64,000 nt of DNA. Source: Choristoneura fumiferana. Lineage: Eukaryota > Arthropoda > Insecta > Lepidoptera > Tortricidae. The stretch spans positions 4,471,389 to 4,535,388 of the forward strand of contig NC_133473.1 of the NCBI RefSeq assembly GCF_025370935.1, given 5' to 3'. Positions 42,291-53,060 of the stretch are shown here, one piece after another. Each line of letters opens with the position of its first letter. Within the stretch, counting starts at the first letter, position 1. A program made the position numbers and the translations under genes. The notes below the pieces were generated by a model. The model worked only from the letters and a program-made list of their open reading frames with translations, had not been told where the DNA came from and did no database searches.

Positions 42291-44714
42291 CATGCGCTTT
42301 AGCGATTTTATTTCTATACGAATTTTACGACATTTCCACTGAACTGGTTAATTTTTCTAAATGCTGACTGTACAAAAACTTGTATCTATTGGCAAAATCT
42401 GTAATCTTCTCAGAAAAGTGAGTCGCAGCGTGTCTAAACTGAGCTAAATCCTAAGGCTCCTTTCCTACCTAACCTACCTACTTGATTATTTATTATTCTA
42501 ACGATTTTAGTGCATTTCGGGATGTCTCGAGCCATAAATAGGTAGTCATTGTTATCGGATTGCAATTTATGTGATGGTTGGATGTGATAAGGTAAAATAA
42601 TATTAGATACAATGTAAGCGTAGGCTTTATGTGTTATTTTTATAAATGGAGTTTCTAAGTCTACTTTTAACACCACGGTTTTCTATTCATCGTTTTACCG
42701 AACCGCTTTTGAATTGAATGTTTTTTTTTTAATTTATAAATTTTGTATGACAGATAACTGTGATGCCGTCTTTGTTTGTTTTGTCTGAATAAACAGAGAC
42801 GGCATCACGTTTGTATGTTTACCAGGCCCTTAATAGCATTTTTTTATGTTAACCATTGCTTGTAATGATAATCATATTGTGCTGGTCACATAAACCACCT
42901 AATGAAACGTGATATCTGTTTCATCAAACATCATTATCTGGAAAATAAAATTTCGGCCAATCGTTTCGGGCAAAAGTATTCGGTCAATCAAATGATAATC
43001 ATCACTTTACTGTTGCAGCCATTATTAAATTATATGGATTTTTCTAACAAAGTTCGTTGATCGAGACGGTTTTTTAGTTTGAGTGAAATTCGATTGCATT
43101 GTCATATTAAAAGTAAACGTAGAAACAACTTCGGTACAGTAAATAAATTTTTAGAAAATTCGGCGTGTAACCAAAACATTATTTATATGAAAATAGAAAT
43201 AAATAATAACGCTGTAGATGTATTTTTATACACGCTAAGCTGTATTTTACTAAGAATGTAGTTAACTAAGGCATACTTTGTTATTTTGTAAGACATTCAT
43301 ACCATCATACTAATAAAACCATGAAAATATTGATAATTGTTTTATTTTACAACTCATAACACATAATAATACGATAACATACAAATTAATTAAGTACATT
43401 GCATCGATAAAAATAAAATAACAATGTTTAGTTTAACAAGTTTAACATCTTTTATCAAAATAATTATAATCTCTATGAGATACTGTTTTTACAATAAAAA
43501 ATATACAAGTATTTTTTTATACAAATAATTGTATGGAATGTAAAATAATTGTATTGAAAATATGTATGATTTCTATCAATAACAAAAAACCACAGTCAAA
43601 TTTGATAAGTTTGTCTTATGTTTTTTTTTTTCTGTAGGTACTATATTATCAATAATACTAACATTTGTATTCGATGGACTTACAGATTTTCTAGTTATAT
43701 TAAACTGAAAAACGAAAGATTCACTAAACAGATCCCTTACGAGATTCTAGAAGACAACTTAAATAAAGCATTTTCAAATACTTTTTGTAAAGGTTAAATC
43801 ATTTCCATATTTCTTGTATTTTTTCTTTACTTGGTATAAGTACTTGTACATACAAATTATAAACGCAGTTATACTACTAATTTATATTAAAATCAGTCTG
43901 CACTTGGACGGACATGTATTGCAATTATTAAGTACATACATTTATGTTTCTTTTATTTCTTACATATATTTATGGAAGATTAAATAAATTAAGATCTGCA
44001 TCCTCTCAAATAACATGCTTTCATTTATAATATGGTCCTTTATAGCTTATGTCTAGTTACGGTGTATTATATTTTAATTCTATGGACTGGTACTTAATTA
44101 AAAATAAATAAATTCAGATTATTGATCTGAGGATATAGGTTAAGGTATACCGTAGGCGACAGGCTAGCAACCTGTCACTATTGTACCGATTTTTAAAACC
44201 TAAAATTGCTAAAACTGGCTCCGAAGCTGTAATTTCTTGTGCTCTGCCTACCCCATGTGGGAATACAGGCGTGATGTTTGTGTGTGTGTGTATTAGTTTA
44301 ACCACAGATGGAAAAATAACGCTAGAACTGTGAACTGTGTGTGAGCTCAGAGGTTTTCCAAGCTAACTTGGTTGAACATATTTGTTATCTACTGTCAAAA
44401 TATTAATTAACCTTACACATTCATTAAATTCTAAAAAACTGCGTCATCTTCACATTACGTATTCCATCTATCTCTGTGTATTTATCCGCACTTATTTGTC
44501 CAATTCTTTTTTGTCCTGTTTGTGATTATTGAGTTTTTTTTTGTACGAAAGAAACGTTAAGAGTAAGAAAAATAGTAGTAGGTACTCCCGAGCGGAGCGG
44601 AAAGCTGGTTCAGTCCTAACGTATTTATTTTTCTATACAACTAGTATGATAAATAAGTTAGGAAACCGACCGTACCAAAGAATAAACAGACCAACAAAAA
44701 AGTCAATCCTCATG
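42291..44714. other. AT-rich intergenic stretch, copy 2
   Basis: Allele of 28450-30999: hairpin 'gtgatgccgtct..' near 42760-42810 and microsatellite-tailed repeat at about 44150-44290. The MITE remnant at 28660 of copy 1 is missing (the sequence jumps from 'aatcctaa' to 'ggctcctttcctacc' near 42452). Poly(A) signal for TRAF6 at 44624-44629 on the minus strand. Confidence 0.5.
44624..44629 (-). terminator. TRAF6: Poly(A) signal for TRAF6, copy 2
   Basis: AATAAA on the minus strand about 90 bp after the stop codon; same position in copy 1. Confidence 0.5.
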
Positions 44715-45042
44715 TCATACGCACTTGATATGCACGCGGAACACAAGCGAATCGTCTTTCACAAACCCATTCCTCACCACATCACTCACCACTGCGTACT
44801 CCGTATACCCAAACCCTCTGAGGCATATTTCAGCTGTCGGTCTCCTGAAAGCTATGAGGTTTGAGTTGGACATCATAGTGTCACGTTGTGTGAGGTCGGG
44901 CTCGTACTGGTTGACCATGGCGAATGAGATGCGACCGTTGAATGGCCATTCGAGACATTCGTCGTATTCTGTCTTCATCAGGTGGGCGTGGAGAGCGAAG
45001 CAGAGCGGGTTTTGGGGCGAAATGTTGAGGCGGACGCAGAAT
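44715..45042 (-). CDS. TRAF6: TRAF6 exon 7: C-terminal MATH domain
   Basis: Acceptor 'cttccaacag|a', phase 2; 108 residues plus stop TAG-side end at 44715. Key MATH features are CVRLNISP, the FALHAHLMKTEYDECLEWPF strand pair and the RDTM..LIAFRRP edge. Confidence 0.93.
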
Positions 45043-48000
45043 CTGTTGGAAGAGTGAGGTTTATTGATAAACTAGCTTTTGCCCGCGACTTCGTACGCGT
45101 AGACAATAACCTAAGTAAAGAACGCATTGGGGCATTGGATAATTCCGGAAAAATCACTACTTTTTACTTGTACTTTATACTTACATACTTTACTTTTTAT
45201 TTGGTTTGAGGAATTCTCTATACAAGGTGTAGTTAGTAGACCTGGAATGCATGTCAGTTATGTTATCTCGGCTTATCGTCCCACTGCTGCAGAATGAAAG
45301 GGCTTTTGCTCTAGTTTCCACGTTGGCCCAGTGCAGATTGGGAACTTCACACACACGATGTTTTTGTTTTACCATAAAGACCGTAAAGCTCATGGTAAAT
45401 TAGAAATCTAATTTCATCCGTATATTCAGAAAAACTCAAGAGCTTGGCCCAGGCTTGAACCCACGATCCTCTGCTTGAGAGACAATATTTCAAAGCACTA
45501 GGCCATCACTGCTTATGTACGACCTGACAATTCAAACCTTCATAATGGTACTATGAAAAAAAAAATGTGGTTTGAATTATCCAGTCGTAAATTATTATCA
45601 TTCAAATAATTCATTGAATCAGGCGTTACTTTGCGGAGGTCCATATCAATGAACTAAAGCAATTACTTTGCTCATCCGCAACCAAAACAAAAGGGTGAGC
45701 AAAGTAATTGTTTTAGGGGCTGTTTCACCATCCATTGATTAGTGTTACGGTTAGGTGTGATGCCGTCTCTATTTGTTTGCGAATAGACGGAGACGGCATA
45801 CATTTAACTTCGGTTATCGCTAAGCATGGATGGTGAAACAGCCCCTTAGCGTATTATCATTAATTCCGCATTACAATTACAGGTTGTGTTTTGACTGCAG
45901 TAAACATACCTGTAGCCATTAGGCGAAGTATAAAACCCTGGACTATACAGCATCTTGGAATGGTCCTTCTCCTCGCTTTGAAGTTGTCGATCCTCCAAAT
46001 ATAATTTCCCATACAGTACCTCAGTAGCATCTCATTATTCTGTTTTCTCTTAGCAACTGTAAGGGCTGACAGTTGTTTGGACATGTTGGATATTACAATG
46101 TCTTGCTCGCGGTTACGTTGTTCTAGTATTACTACGCGTTCGTATAGGGCTCTGAAATTTTATGAAATATTAGCTCTTATACGCTACTTTGCACACGTGA
46201 ATCATTATGTGAAGTTGAATGACGAGCGGTCAATTTTGCCAGTGTCAAGGTTGAGAGCTACAAAAGATCTAAGTCGAAATTTTTTTTTAAAGGCGCTGTG
46301 CCGTCAAGTAACCGGTAACGTTAGTTCGAGGTACCTACAACAATAAAAATTGTTAACTTTGTTGGACAAGGGTCTTCATTGTGTGTTTTAGAGACTAGTT
46401 ACTATTTTTATCATATCTAAAATTAAATATACAGCGTGTATTATTGTTATAACCACAAATTTCTTGGTCAACTGTTTTAACAAATTTTAAGGGTAGTTAG
46501 TAAAGGCCCTATTAAACAAATTTTCATCTTTTATTAAAAAATTACAACTTTTTCCTTATAAAATATATAATCCCGCAATGTGTCGGTACATGATCGACCA
46601 CTATAATTTACTAACGTATTCACTGCCACCTGACTTCCACAGGTGCCACCGACGCACATGTGCGTTCAAAATGTATGAATAATTATGACAGCGGCACTGG
46701 GCGAAGTTCCGAAAACGCATATGTTCGTCGGTGGCAGTGAATACGTTAATTATACTTTGTTTTTATTCGAAACGTCGCTCTTGCTGACGTGATCTCTGTC
46801 ACAGGTCCGCTTCTCTCTTGTGCGTGTCAAATTATTGTGCTTTCATTCTGAGAGGAGGCCTGTGCCCATTAGTGGGACGTATAAGGTGGGATGTTGGCTA
46901 CTCGACAAATTTTCAAAAATAGTATCTGGTATTTAATGCTAAAAATAAAATGTATTACATATGCTTCACAGCTCTTACGCCAACGTTCGCTAACTTTTTA
47001 CCCGACTGCCCGAACGAGGGCTATTGTGTTTTTAAAAATACACGTTGTAAAAATCAGAGAGTAAATTTCATGAGGTTCCAAAAAGTTTTTTCTTACCGTA
47101 TAAGCGCACTGGTGTTAGTGAGAGGCGGGGGCGGCTTGTCGCCACCGTCCTTGTCTGGCGCCTCCCATAGACTCATGGCCTCCTGCTCTTTCGGGTCGAT
47201 GTTTGCGTTGGACATGTCATTGGTTATTTTTATTTCAGAGTATGCATTCATCAGGTACTGAAAATATATAGTTTTTTTTGTTTTCTTTATCTTCTATTTC
47301 GATCGTATAAACAATAAAGAAGCCATAAAGTGCTTAAAATTAGTTTCAGTCACTTTTGTATCAGCTTTCTGAGACTTAAAGAAGGCGTCTATTTAGGTAC
47401 ACATATTTAAACCGTTGTCTGGCAATGAAGGAAGTGATTTCTAATATTATTCAGAACAAATAAAAATTTAGTTTTATAGTATGACGAAACTGATGAAATT
47501 CTATGACGTTTGATAAATGATTTTTTTCCAAAGCGCTCAATAGCCAAACTTCATAATTGGGAATCGTCTTACCTGCGTTAGAACTACATATAAAAAAAAA
47601 TTAAGCCTTTATACCTACTATAACAAAGGTCTGGCTGCATTTACATCGATTTTAAGAGATAAGTATTTGGATTTATAAAGACAAACATACACTCATATGC
47701 GCTTGTGTATCCTGCTCTAAATGTGCTTGCATTTCTTCTTGACTGTTGAACAGCTCCTTGCAGCCAATGGTGTGGAATGAACAAGGGACGGCATCTGGCT
47801 GAGAAGATGCTTGGGGCTTGTTGTGTTCGCAGGATGCTATGTGAGCATCTAGGTCTAACGGAGTCACTTTTATTGTGCAACCTGTAATTTAATTACAACA
47901 ATGATTCATACAAAACAATAAGGCAAAAAAATTAACTTATTACCACAAACTAAACCTGTATTACATTTTCAAAATATCTTTAGAGTAATAACAACAACAA

Positions 48001-49932
48001 TTAGAGGGCTCTTTGAGAAGTCCTTTTAAAAAGTCAGTTTTTTTTTGACAAATTTATTTTTCAACATTCCAAACTCTTATTCCAGTGAGTTTCCAATTTT
48101 ATTATCCACTCCAAAAATACTATTTCTCGAGGTCTGCAAAATAGTTGTACAAGCCTGCAATGCAGTCCTCATTTGTCAAAAATTGTTATCGTCTTTTTAG
48201 CCAGTTTAAGCTGGAGTTGCCATATAATTTAATAATAAGTATTTTTTTTTTTTAATTTTTGTTTTAAGTTAGCTTTTAGATAAGGTCCTCACTGAAAATC
48301 AGCGCCACGTCTTGCCGTGGCATTATGCTGTGGGGACCTGTTTTAGAGTCATGTATGTCTTGTATTTGTTCTATGTAGTTTTGCTGGTGGTAGGACCTTG
48401 TGCAAGGTCCGCCCGGATTGCTACCACCATCTTGCTCGCTAATCCTGCTTGCACTATTGCTGTTTCGGCGTGGAGAGTAAGACAGCCGGTGAAACTGAGG
48501 TATCCCATCTTAGGCCTCTAGGTTGGCAACGCATCTGCAATAATCCTGGTGTTGCAGATGTTTATGGGCGGTGGTGATTTTTTACCATCAGGAGACCCAC
48601 TTGCTTGTTTGCCATTTAGTGAAATAAAAAAAAATGTCTGTTTTTTATGGCGTTAAATAAATGTATTTTCTTTCTTTCTAAATGTAAAAATAATGTAACC
48701 ATCATAATACAAATAGGGCCCCCTAGAGTGTGCTATTCCACTACACATGCCGCATGCAAGTGAATATGAGTTATGTGATGGACAGAGAGGCATAATTCTT
48801 ATGCCTAAACATCACTTTTGTATTGCAGTGAGGCTTCTGTACTTTACTTATTCTGTGCTTTTAGGCAGAACTTGCTTAGAATCAAATGAAATTTAAATAT
48901 CAACATCTGCAAAAAGTCGAAATATCTCCTAAACAGTGGCATTTTCGTTAGACCCATTTTACCTTTTTTAGAATGTCTTAAGTGCCCTTTGTGTGTTAGT
49001 AGATCACAGATCTGTTCATATCTTCACATTTTATATGTATATCTGGTACTTACCGAAACTTTTCAGTGATTACCGGTTGTAGCACATCACTATTTTATGA
49101 GATGTAAAAAACAGGTAACACTTAAAACTTCATTTTAGTATCTTGGTTTAATTTATAGAGTAGAGGCTACCATGACTTCAGTCTGTAGATAGTATAGTTT
49201 ACCTTTAGCAGCAAACGGACAAGACATTCGCTGCTCCTGTATTTCTCTCTTAGTGTAGTTATCTGGAAATATGTCCACCTTCATACTTAGATTGATGTTA
49301 TCAATGGGACAGTGTCCACTTGTTCTGGAAAATAATATTGGTGTTTAGCACTTATCCTGTATCTGTATCCATCAGATTCTAAACAATTATAATAAACTTT
49401 AGAACTCACTGTAGCCAAGAAGTGATGCAGCTTTTGCAGAATTTGTGCCCACATGTTGTGATCACAGGATCTCGGAGCCAATTAAGGCACACTGGACACT
49501 CGTAGCGAGACTCTGGTTCCGCCACAGCTTCGTTTAGGGCAGATATACCCATGGGCTGGAAAAAGAAAAAAATTCAATATCCCCTTCATGTTTTAAACCA
49601 AAAACACTAGTTATAGCACAATTGATATTACCACATGTTGAAAGCTTTCTAACTTTTTCATTACAATAATTACGTTGAAGTTAGCAGATCAAAAAAATTT
49701 AGGTTGAAACAAAAATGCAATTTGGTATACTTAACAGCAAAGTTGACACTTAACGAAAAACTTGGGAATACCTACATATTTAGAAATTGTAATCAGTAGA
49801 TTACAGATTTAATTAGTTTAATTAGGGAACTTCAAATTAGCTTAATGACAAGTTTTATAAACTTAAATGGTCAGAATATTGTTTACTTACGGCAATGCCT
49901 TCTGAAGCGTTTTTCGTTCGCTGTAAGTCCAT
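44715..49932 (-). CDS. TRAF6: TRAF6 (TNF receptor-associated factor), seven exons
   Basis: Coding exons on the minus strand: 49891-49932, 49410-49555, 49203-49324, 47691-47881, 47097-47257, 45910-46151, 44715-45042; all GT/AG with consistent phases. The protein is about 414 residues. It has a short leader; a RING finger (residues ~34-75: YECPVCLNWLRDPVITTCGH, KFCKSC, then CPID); two TRAF-type zinc fingers (~92-165); a Pro-rich linker; a coiled coil (~225-258); and a MATH/TRAF-C domain (~262-414). Insect Traf6 is an E3 ubiquitin ligase/adaptor acting in Toll/IMD, Eiger-JNK and autophagy signalling; this is family knowledge. The start ATG at 49932 is preceded by no in-frame coding sequence and yields the expected leader. 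Exon six here carries a 13-bp deletion that is absent from the other haplotype copy. Confidence 0.93.
45270..45500 (-). mobile_element. SINE, copy 2 (without inner insertion)
   Basis: tRNA-derived SINE ('agaatgaaagggcttttgct', 'gattgggaacttcacacac', 'gcttgaacccacgatcctct' near the B box). This is the pre-insertion form of 31545-32110, with 'gctcatggtaaattagaaat' at the site where copy 1 has 300 bp more. Confidence 0.7.
45716..45844. mobile_element. MITE with 'ggggctgtttcacc' ends, copy 2
   Basis: Allele of 32331-32474 with TTA on both sides; immediately preceded by another small hairpin 'caattactttgctcatccgc..gtgagcaaagtaattg' (45660-45710). Confidence 0.78.
45910..46151 (-). CDS. TRAF6: TRAF6 exon 6: coiled coil and start of MATH, 13-bp deletion
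   Basis: Acceptor 'aaaatttcag|agccctatac'. Reads ALYERVVILEQRNREQDIVI, SNMSKQLSALTVAKRKQN, MGNYIWRIDNFKAR, after which 13 bp present in copy 1 (around 32610) are missing, shifting the frame; the exon end is otherwise conserved. Together with copy 1 the intact reading is obvious: 255 nt expected, 242 here, 256 in copy 1. Confidence 0.88.
46612..46748. mobile_element. MITE with 'taacgtattcactgccacc' ends, copy 2
   Basis: Allele of 33239-33373 with both termini complete: 'taacgtattcactgccacc' and 'ggtggcagtgaatacgtta'. Confidence 0.78.
47097..47257 (-). CDS. TRAF6: TRAF6 exon 5: linker
   Basis: Phase 0 in, 2 out; YLMNAYSEIK.. to PPPPLTNTSALIR. Proline-rich and acidic, as expected between TRAF zinc fingers and the coiled coil. 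Confidence 0.88.
47258..47690 (-). other. TRAF6 intron; end of duplicated block
   Basis: Similarity to copy 1 stops at 47510 ('ctatgacgttt'), where contig 1 meets the gap. No element seen. Confidence 0.6.
47691..47881 (-). CDS. TRAF6: TRAF6 exon 4: TRAF-type zinc fingers
   Basis: Acceptor 'aattacag|gttgc', donor 'gagt|gtatgt'; phase 1 in, 0 out. Reads GCTIKVTPLDLDAHIASCEH then VPCSFHTIGCKELFNSQEEM and QAHLEQDTQAHMS: two C..C..H..C/H zinc-finger halves typical of zf-TRAF. Confidence 0.92.
47882..49202 (-). other. TRAF6 intron with retro-repeat
   Basis: AT-rich; contains the poly-A-tailed repeat at about 48375-48635 and no exon. A 'cgtcttgccgtggcattatg' stretch before it may belong to the same insertion. 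Confidence 0.55.
48375..48635 (+). mobile_element. Poly-A-tailed SINE/LINE-end repeat
   Basis: 'ggtggtaggaccttgtgcaa', 'attgctaccaccatcttgct', 'tcttaggcctctaggttggc', 'gtttatgggcggtggtgatt', ending in an A-rich run at 48629. Same family as the haplotype-specific insertion at 31698-32000. Confidence 0.72.
49203..49324 (-). CDS. TRAF6: TRAF6 exon 3: end of RING and first zinc finger
   Basis: Reads TSGHCPIDNINLSMKVDIFP, DNYTKREIQEQRMSCPFAAK; the CPID supplies the last RING zinc ligands (C..D form as in vertebrate TRAF6). Phase 2 in, 1 out. Confidence 0.93.
49410..49555 (-). CDS. TRAF6: TRAF6 exon 2: RING finger
   Basis: Acceptor 'tttttccag|ccc', donor 'ggctaca|gtgagt'. Reads PMGISALNEAVAEPESRY then ECPVCLNWLRDPVITTCGHK and FCKSCITSWLQ: C-x2-C, CGH-x2-C-x2-C RING ligands, all present. 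Confidence 0.96.
49891..49932 (-). CDS. TRAF6: TRAF6 exon 1 with start codon
   Basis: ATG at 49932 gives MDLQRTKNASEGIA then donor 'attgcc|gtaagt', phase 0. The 5' UTR and promoter should lie at about 49933-50130, immediately before the 3.1-kb element at 50132; no TATA-like box stands out. Confidence 0.85.
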
Positions 49933-50726
49933 TTCAGTCGTAAACGTTACGCCATAGAATACTTAGTAGAGCCGTTGAGTTAATTTTAAATTGAGTTTTG
50001 AAATAAAACACTGCAAAACAAAATAATTTATGCAACTTTTTGAGTCACATCACGTCATTTACTCACACTGTACTGTGACGTGACGTGACAGGCTGACAGA
50101 CTAAGAAATGCCATTAACGTTAAGCTTTGTTCGTCGTATCCTACGATAAGAGCCACAATTACAAAAATGCTCACTTTTCAGGAGAAGCATTTTTGTCTTT
50201 TCTTTCAAAATATAAAGTAGCGAATTGATAATTTTGCAATTAAATAATGTGTATTAGGTTCTAGGGTTCTGTTAAAACAAAATTTATGTTCTTAATGATA
50301 CATTATAGATAGATTTTGTCCTTAAATCCTTTTTCGTCGGACTAAATGAGTTTTAAAGGGCCATAAGCTACATTGTGCCTTTTATCGTCGAAAAATTCGA
50401 GGCCACAACTACCATTAGGACCAAATTGTAGTTGTTAAAATATTGCGTTTCAACATTTTTTTATTTTTAGTATTTTTCTCTGTAATACAGAAAGAAGTGG
50501 CAAATAAGAAAATATTTTAATTTTATTTCTAAGATTTTTTAAATCATAAAGCGTAGGTACGTAGCCACAGTGATTCCCTAAAATAAACAAGTCCCATTAA
50601 GGAAGAAGAAGTGAAACTAAAAAAAATCATACTTAAAATAAATATTTAACTTCTGAAACTCAAAATATTCTCTACGCTCTTAATATAAAATAAAATTGCA
50701 CATTTTATTTACTCAGTCTTCAGTAC

Positions 50727-50955
50727 TCATTGGGATCTTTCCTTATCTTTCTCATCGTCTGTATCACCTGCAGTAGCAACACCTCTTTTCTCATGAGGTA
50801 ACGTTGTAAAAAAGTCATGAAATCCTTCAGGGTTTTTTATTTTATTTTTTGAATTGATACAAAGATACTTGTCTTTATTCACTTTTATAGGGTCCGTGCT
50901 TGCTCTTGCAATATTTGTAACTACACTCCTTGTTCTTCTATTCGCCTTTTATCAT
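50727..50955 (-). CDS. Possible C-terminal exon, unknown protein
   Basis: Minus-strand frame without ATG, bounded upstream by stops: RRTRSVVTNIARASTDPIKV, NKDKYLCINSKNKIKNPEGF, HDFFTTLPHEKRGVATAGDT, ending DDEKDKERSQ. The charged, non-repetitive composition looks coding, but no good polypyrimidine tract precedes it and I recognise no domain. It could be the second exon of the membrane ORF at 52127-52366, across the foldback. Confidence 0.35.
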
Positions 50956-51004
50956 ATAAGTCGTTATTGTTTTCTAGTCGTCGCGAAAATCGTAACTAAG
51001 TATA

Positions 51005-52090
51005 TTAATTGGTAATAGGGACCAAATATTGGACAGTGTAAGTTAAGAAAATAAAGATTAACTACATTTCTTTAAAGACAACGTTTCATTATTTCTTAAT
51101 GTGGTGAAAGTTTTTTTGACATTCATAAGTGCTTGTTATAGCCTAAATTGAATAAAGATATTTTGACTTTGACTGATATTTACAGCTGTTACCGACAACA
51201 ATAGCGGGCTTGATGTTTAAGCAAACCAAGTTAATCGCAGCGCAGATTTTTGTCAGAGCTACAACACATAAATAGAAGACAAATTGATGAAGATGAATTT
51301 TAAATAAAACTCAGATGCATTAAAAAGCAGTAGCCATCATTGTACAAATTAAACGAAAAAAAAAAATGTTGGTGATATAATTTGGAAACTTTCCCGGAGT
51401 CACACCGAAGTTTTTGTCAACTTGAAACCTTCAACTTCTCGCTACTAACCTTATACCTACTGAATTATTTTTGCATAATGTCATCGTCGAAGAAAAAATT
51501 ACGAATAATTTCTTCTCTCTGCATAAACTATATCATCTAGAACTTCATCGGTTTCTTTTTGTTTTCTACAAGGATAAATTTTCATTCTGACACGGAATTG
51601 AGCTAAACTCCAAAATTGTCTTTTAATCATTGCACATTCTACATTTTCGCCAGTTTTTTTTCGGTGATGTCATCAGGCGAAAACAATTCAGCAGTAGCAG
51701 AAAGTTAAACTTTTTCAAGTTGAAGAAAACTTCGGTGTTGCTCCTGGAAAGTTTTCAAAATTATATCATCAAACAATTAAACAAAACTGATTTAAACTAA
51801 TGCTAAAACAAACATAATAAACATAATTAAACTATAGATAGAAAATTTGGCCACCAATATTTTTTTTCGTTTTATTAAAATTCGGTCTTCATCAATTTGT
51901 CTTCTATTTATGTGTTTTAGCTTTGAAAAAAATCTGCGATTAATTTGGTTTGTTTCAACATCAAACCCGCTGTAGTTGTCTGTGACGGTCTGTAAATAAT
52001 AAGAAATCTGAAACGATGTCTTTAAAAAAATATGCTTAGGTAATCTTTATTTTCTTAACTTAGGTAGGTACACTGTCTAAAATATGGTCC
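51005..52090. repeat. 1.1-kb imperfect foldback (arms about 450-500 bp)
   Basis: Inverted matches at several levels: 'gggaccaaatattggacagt'.. (51018) with 'gtctaaaatatggtccc' (52074); 'gcttgatgtttaagcaaacc' (51208) with 'ggtttgtttcaacatcaaac' (51947); 'agaagacaaattgatgaaga' (51275) with 'tcttcatcaatttgtcttct' (51886); 'gatataatttggaaactttc' (51373) with 'gaaagttttcaaaattatat' (51748). Centre near 51560. The arms are diverged by roughly 20%, so it is not recent. Transcripts through it could form long double-stranded RNA. Confidence 0.7.
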
Positions 52091-52126
52091 CGATTGTTTA
52101 AACAAATAATCTAGATCTTGTTCTTT

Positions 52127-52366
52127 TCAGGTTCTACTTGAGACTTCTCGTTTTATTTTTCTGTAAATAGAAATTAAAAAGCACAGGCAAAATATTATTA
52201 ATAATAAAACAGTCACAGAAACCATGCCGAATTTAATAAGAAACATAAGAGAATAATATTCTAGCCTATTGGCCGACTGACAAGAAATTAGAAGGTAAAT
52301 AGATATTAATGCCAAAATAAACAGCGAAAAAGGCCTCAAGTGCCATAAGACCCAAAAATCAGACAT
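52127..52366 (-). CDS. Small predicted membrane protein, 79 aa
   Basis: MSDFWVLWHLRPF followed by two hydrophobic segments (residues ~14-30 and ~41-68, e.g. VSVTVLLLIIFCLCFLISIY) and a basic end KIKREVSSRT. No family recognised. A weak donor (tcaa|gtagaa) near the end could join it to the 50727-50955 frame. Hydrophobic frames can arise by chance in AT-rich DNA, so support is modest. Confidence 0.35.
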   Translation of the reverse strand: MSDFWVLWHLRPFSLFILALISIYLLISCQSANRLEYYSLMFLIKFGMVSVTVLLLIIFCLCFLISIYRKIKREVSSRT

Positions 52367-52914
52367 GTAAAATCACACCTTCCAAATAATTATTGTTATC
52401 AATAAGCAATTTTGTTCATTCTATGAAGCCGAAATGTTAGTAAACTGCCCAAATATATCTTTAAAAAGCGAATATTTGAGCAATAATTCAACAAAACATA
52501 ATTCGTACATAGAAAAAGGACACTACCGCAATTGTGGCCTCACATTTGCTATACAATAAAATTGAGCTATTATGCGATAGAAGACCGCAGTAGCCGTTCG
52601 GGCTTTATTCTAGGTAATATTAACTACTTCATTAAATTGTGTGAATTTCTTCATTAAACTATGTAAATATATAAAATAAGTAACCTAAAAAAATAAATAA
52701 TACAAAAGTAAACCTAAATAAGTAATAAACAGAATCTGAGTAATGAAAAACTTTATAAATCAATTTCTCTAAATTTACTTGGTGTTTACTTCTTTTGTTC
52801 AGCGCCATCCTTTGTAACTAATATTTCACTAGTGTAAGTCCTCGACGATTCGTTTTATGGTTTTCATTGTCAATTAACGAAAAAATAGATGATCTTACAA
52901 ATGAAATAAGCATT

Positions 52915-53060
52915 ACGAATGCACGCCACTCTTCCGCGCTGTCCGCCGAGTACCGCCGAAACGGCGCTTGCGCCCCCTCGTCGCACCCGCGTGTCTCCTT
53001 TTTGCACGGCGAATAAGGACAGCAGCGTATTTCTGGCTTTACTCCGCGTTAGAAGTGAGA
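52915..53060. other. GC-rich patch
   Basis: About 145 bp, much richer in CpG than its surroundings ('gtccgccgagtaccgccgaa', 'gcgcttgcgccccctcgtcg'). It could be a promoter/first-exon region or part of a repeat. No clean reading frame. Confidence 0.35.

Larger units (their letters stand above)
34851..47510. repeat. Haplotype copy 2 of the duplicated block
   Basis: Collinear with 22056-34177. Extra sequence relative to copy 1: about 900 bp around 36500-37495, (TG)n at 39367-39388, 11 bp at 40869. Missing relative to copy 1: the 300-bp insertion at 31698 and 13 bp in a TRAF6 exon. The GIY-YIG centre is inverted. Beyond 47510 contig 2 continues uniquely into the 5' half of TRAF6. Confidence 0.88.

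Noticed and set aside
22056..47510. A true tandem gene duplication of TRAF6 and the BCAS3 tail
   Set aside because: Copy 1 is cut by the gap, the join lies exactly at a 100-N spacer, and a second gap shows the same overlap pattern; allelic contigs explain it better.
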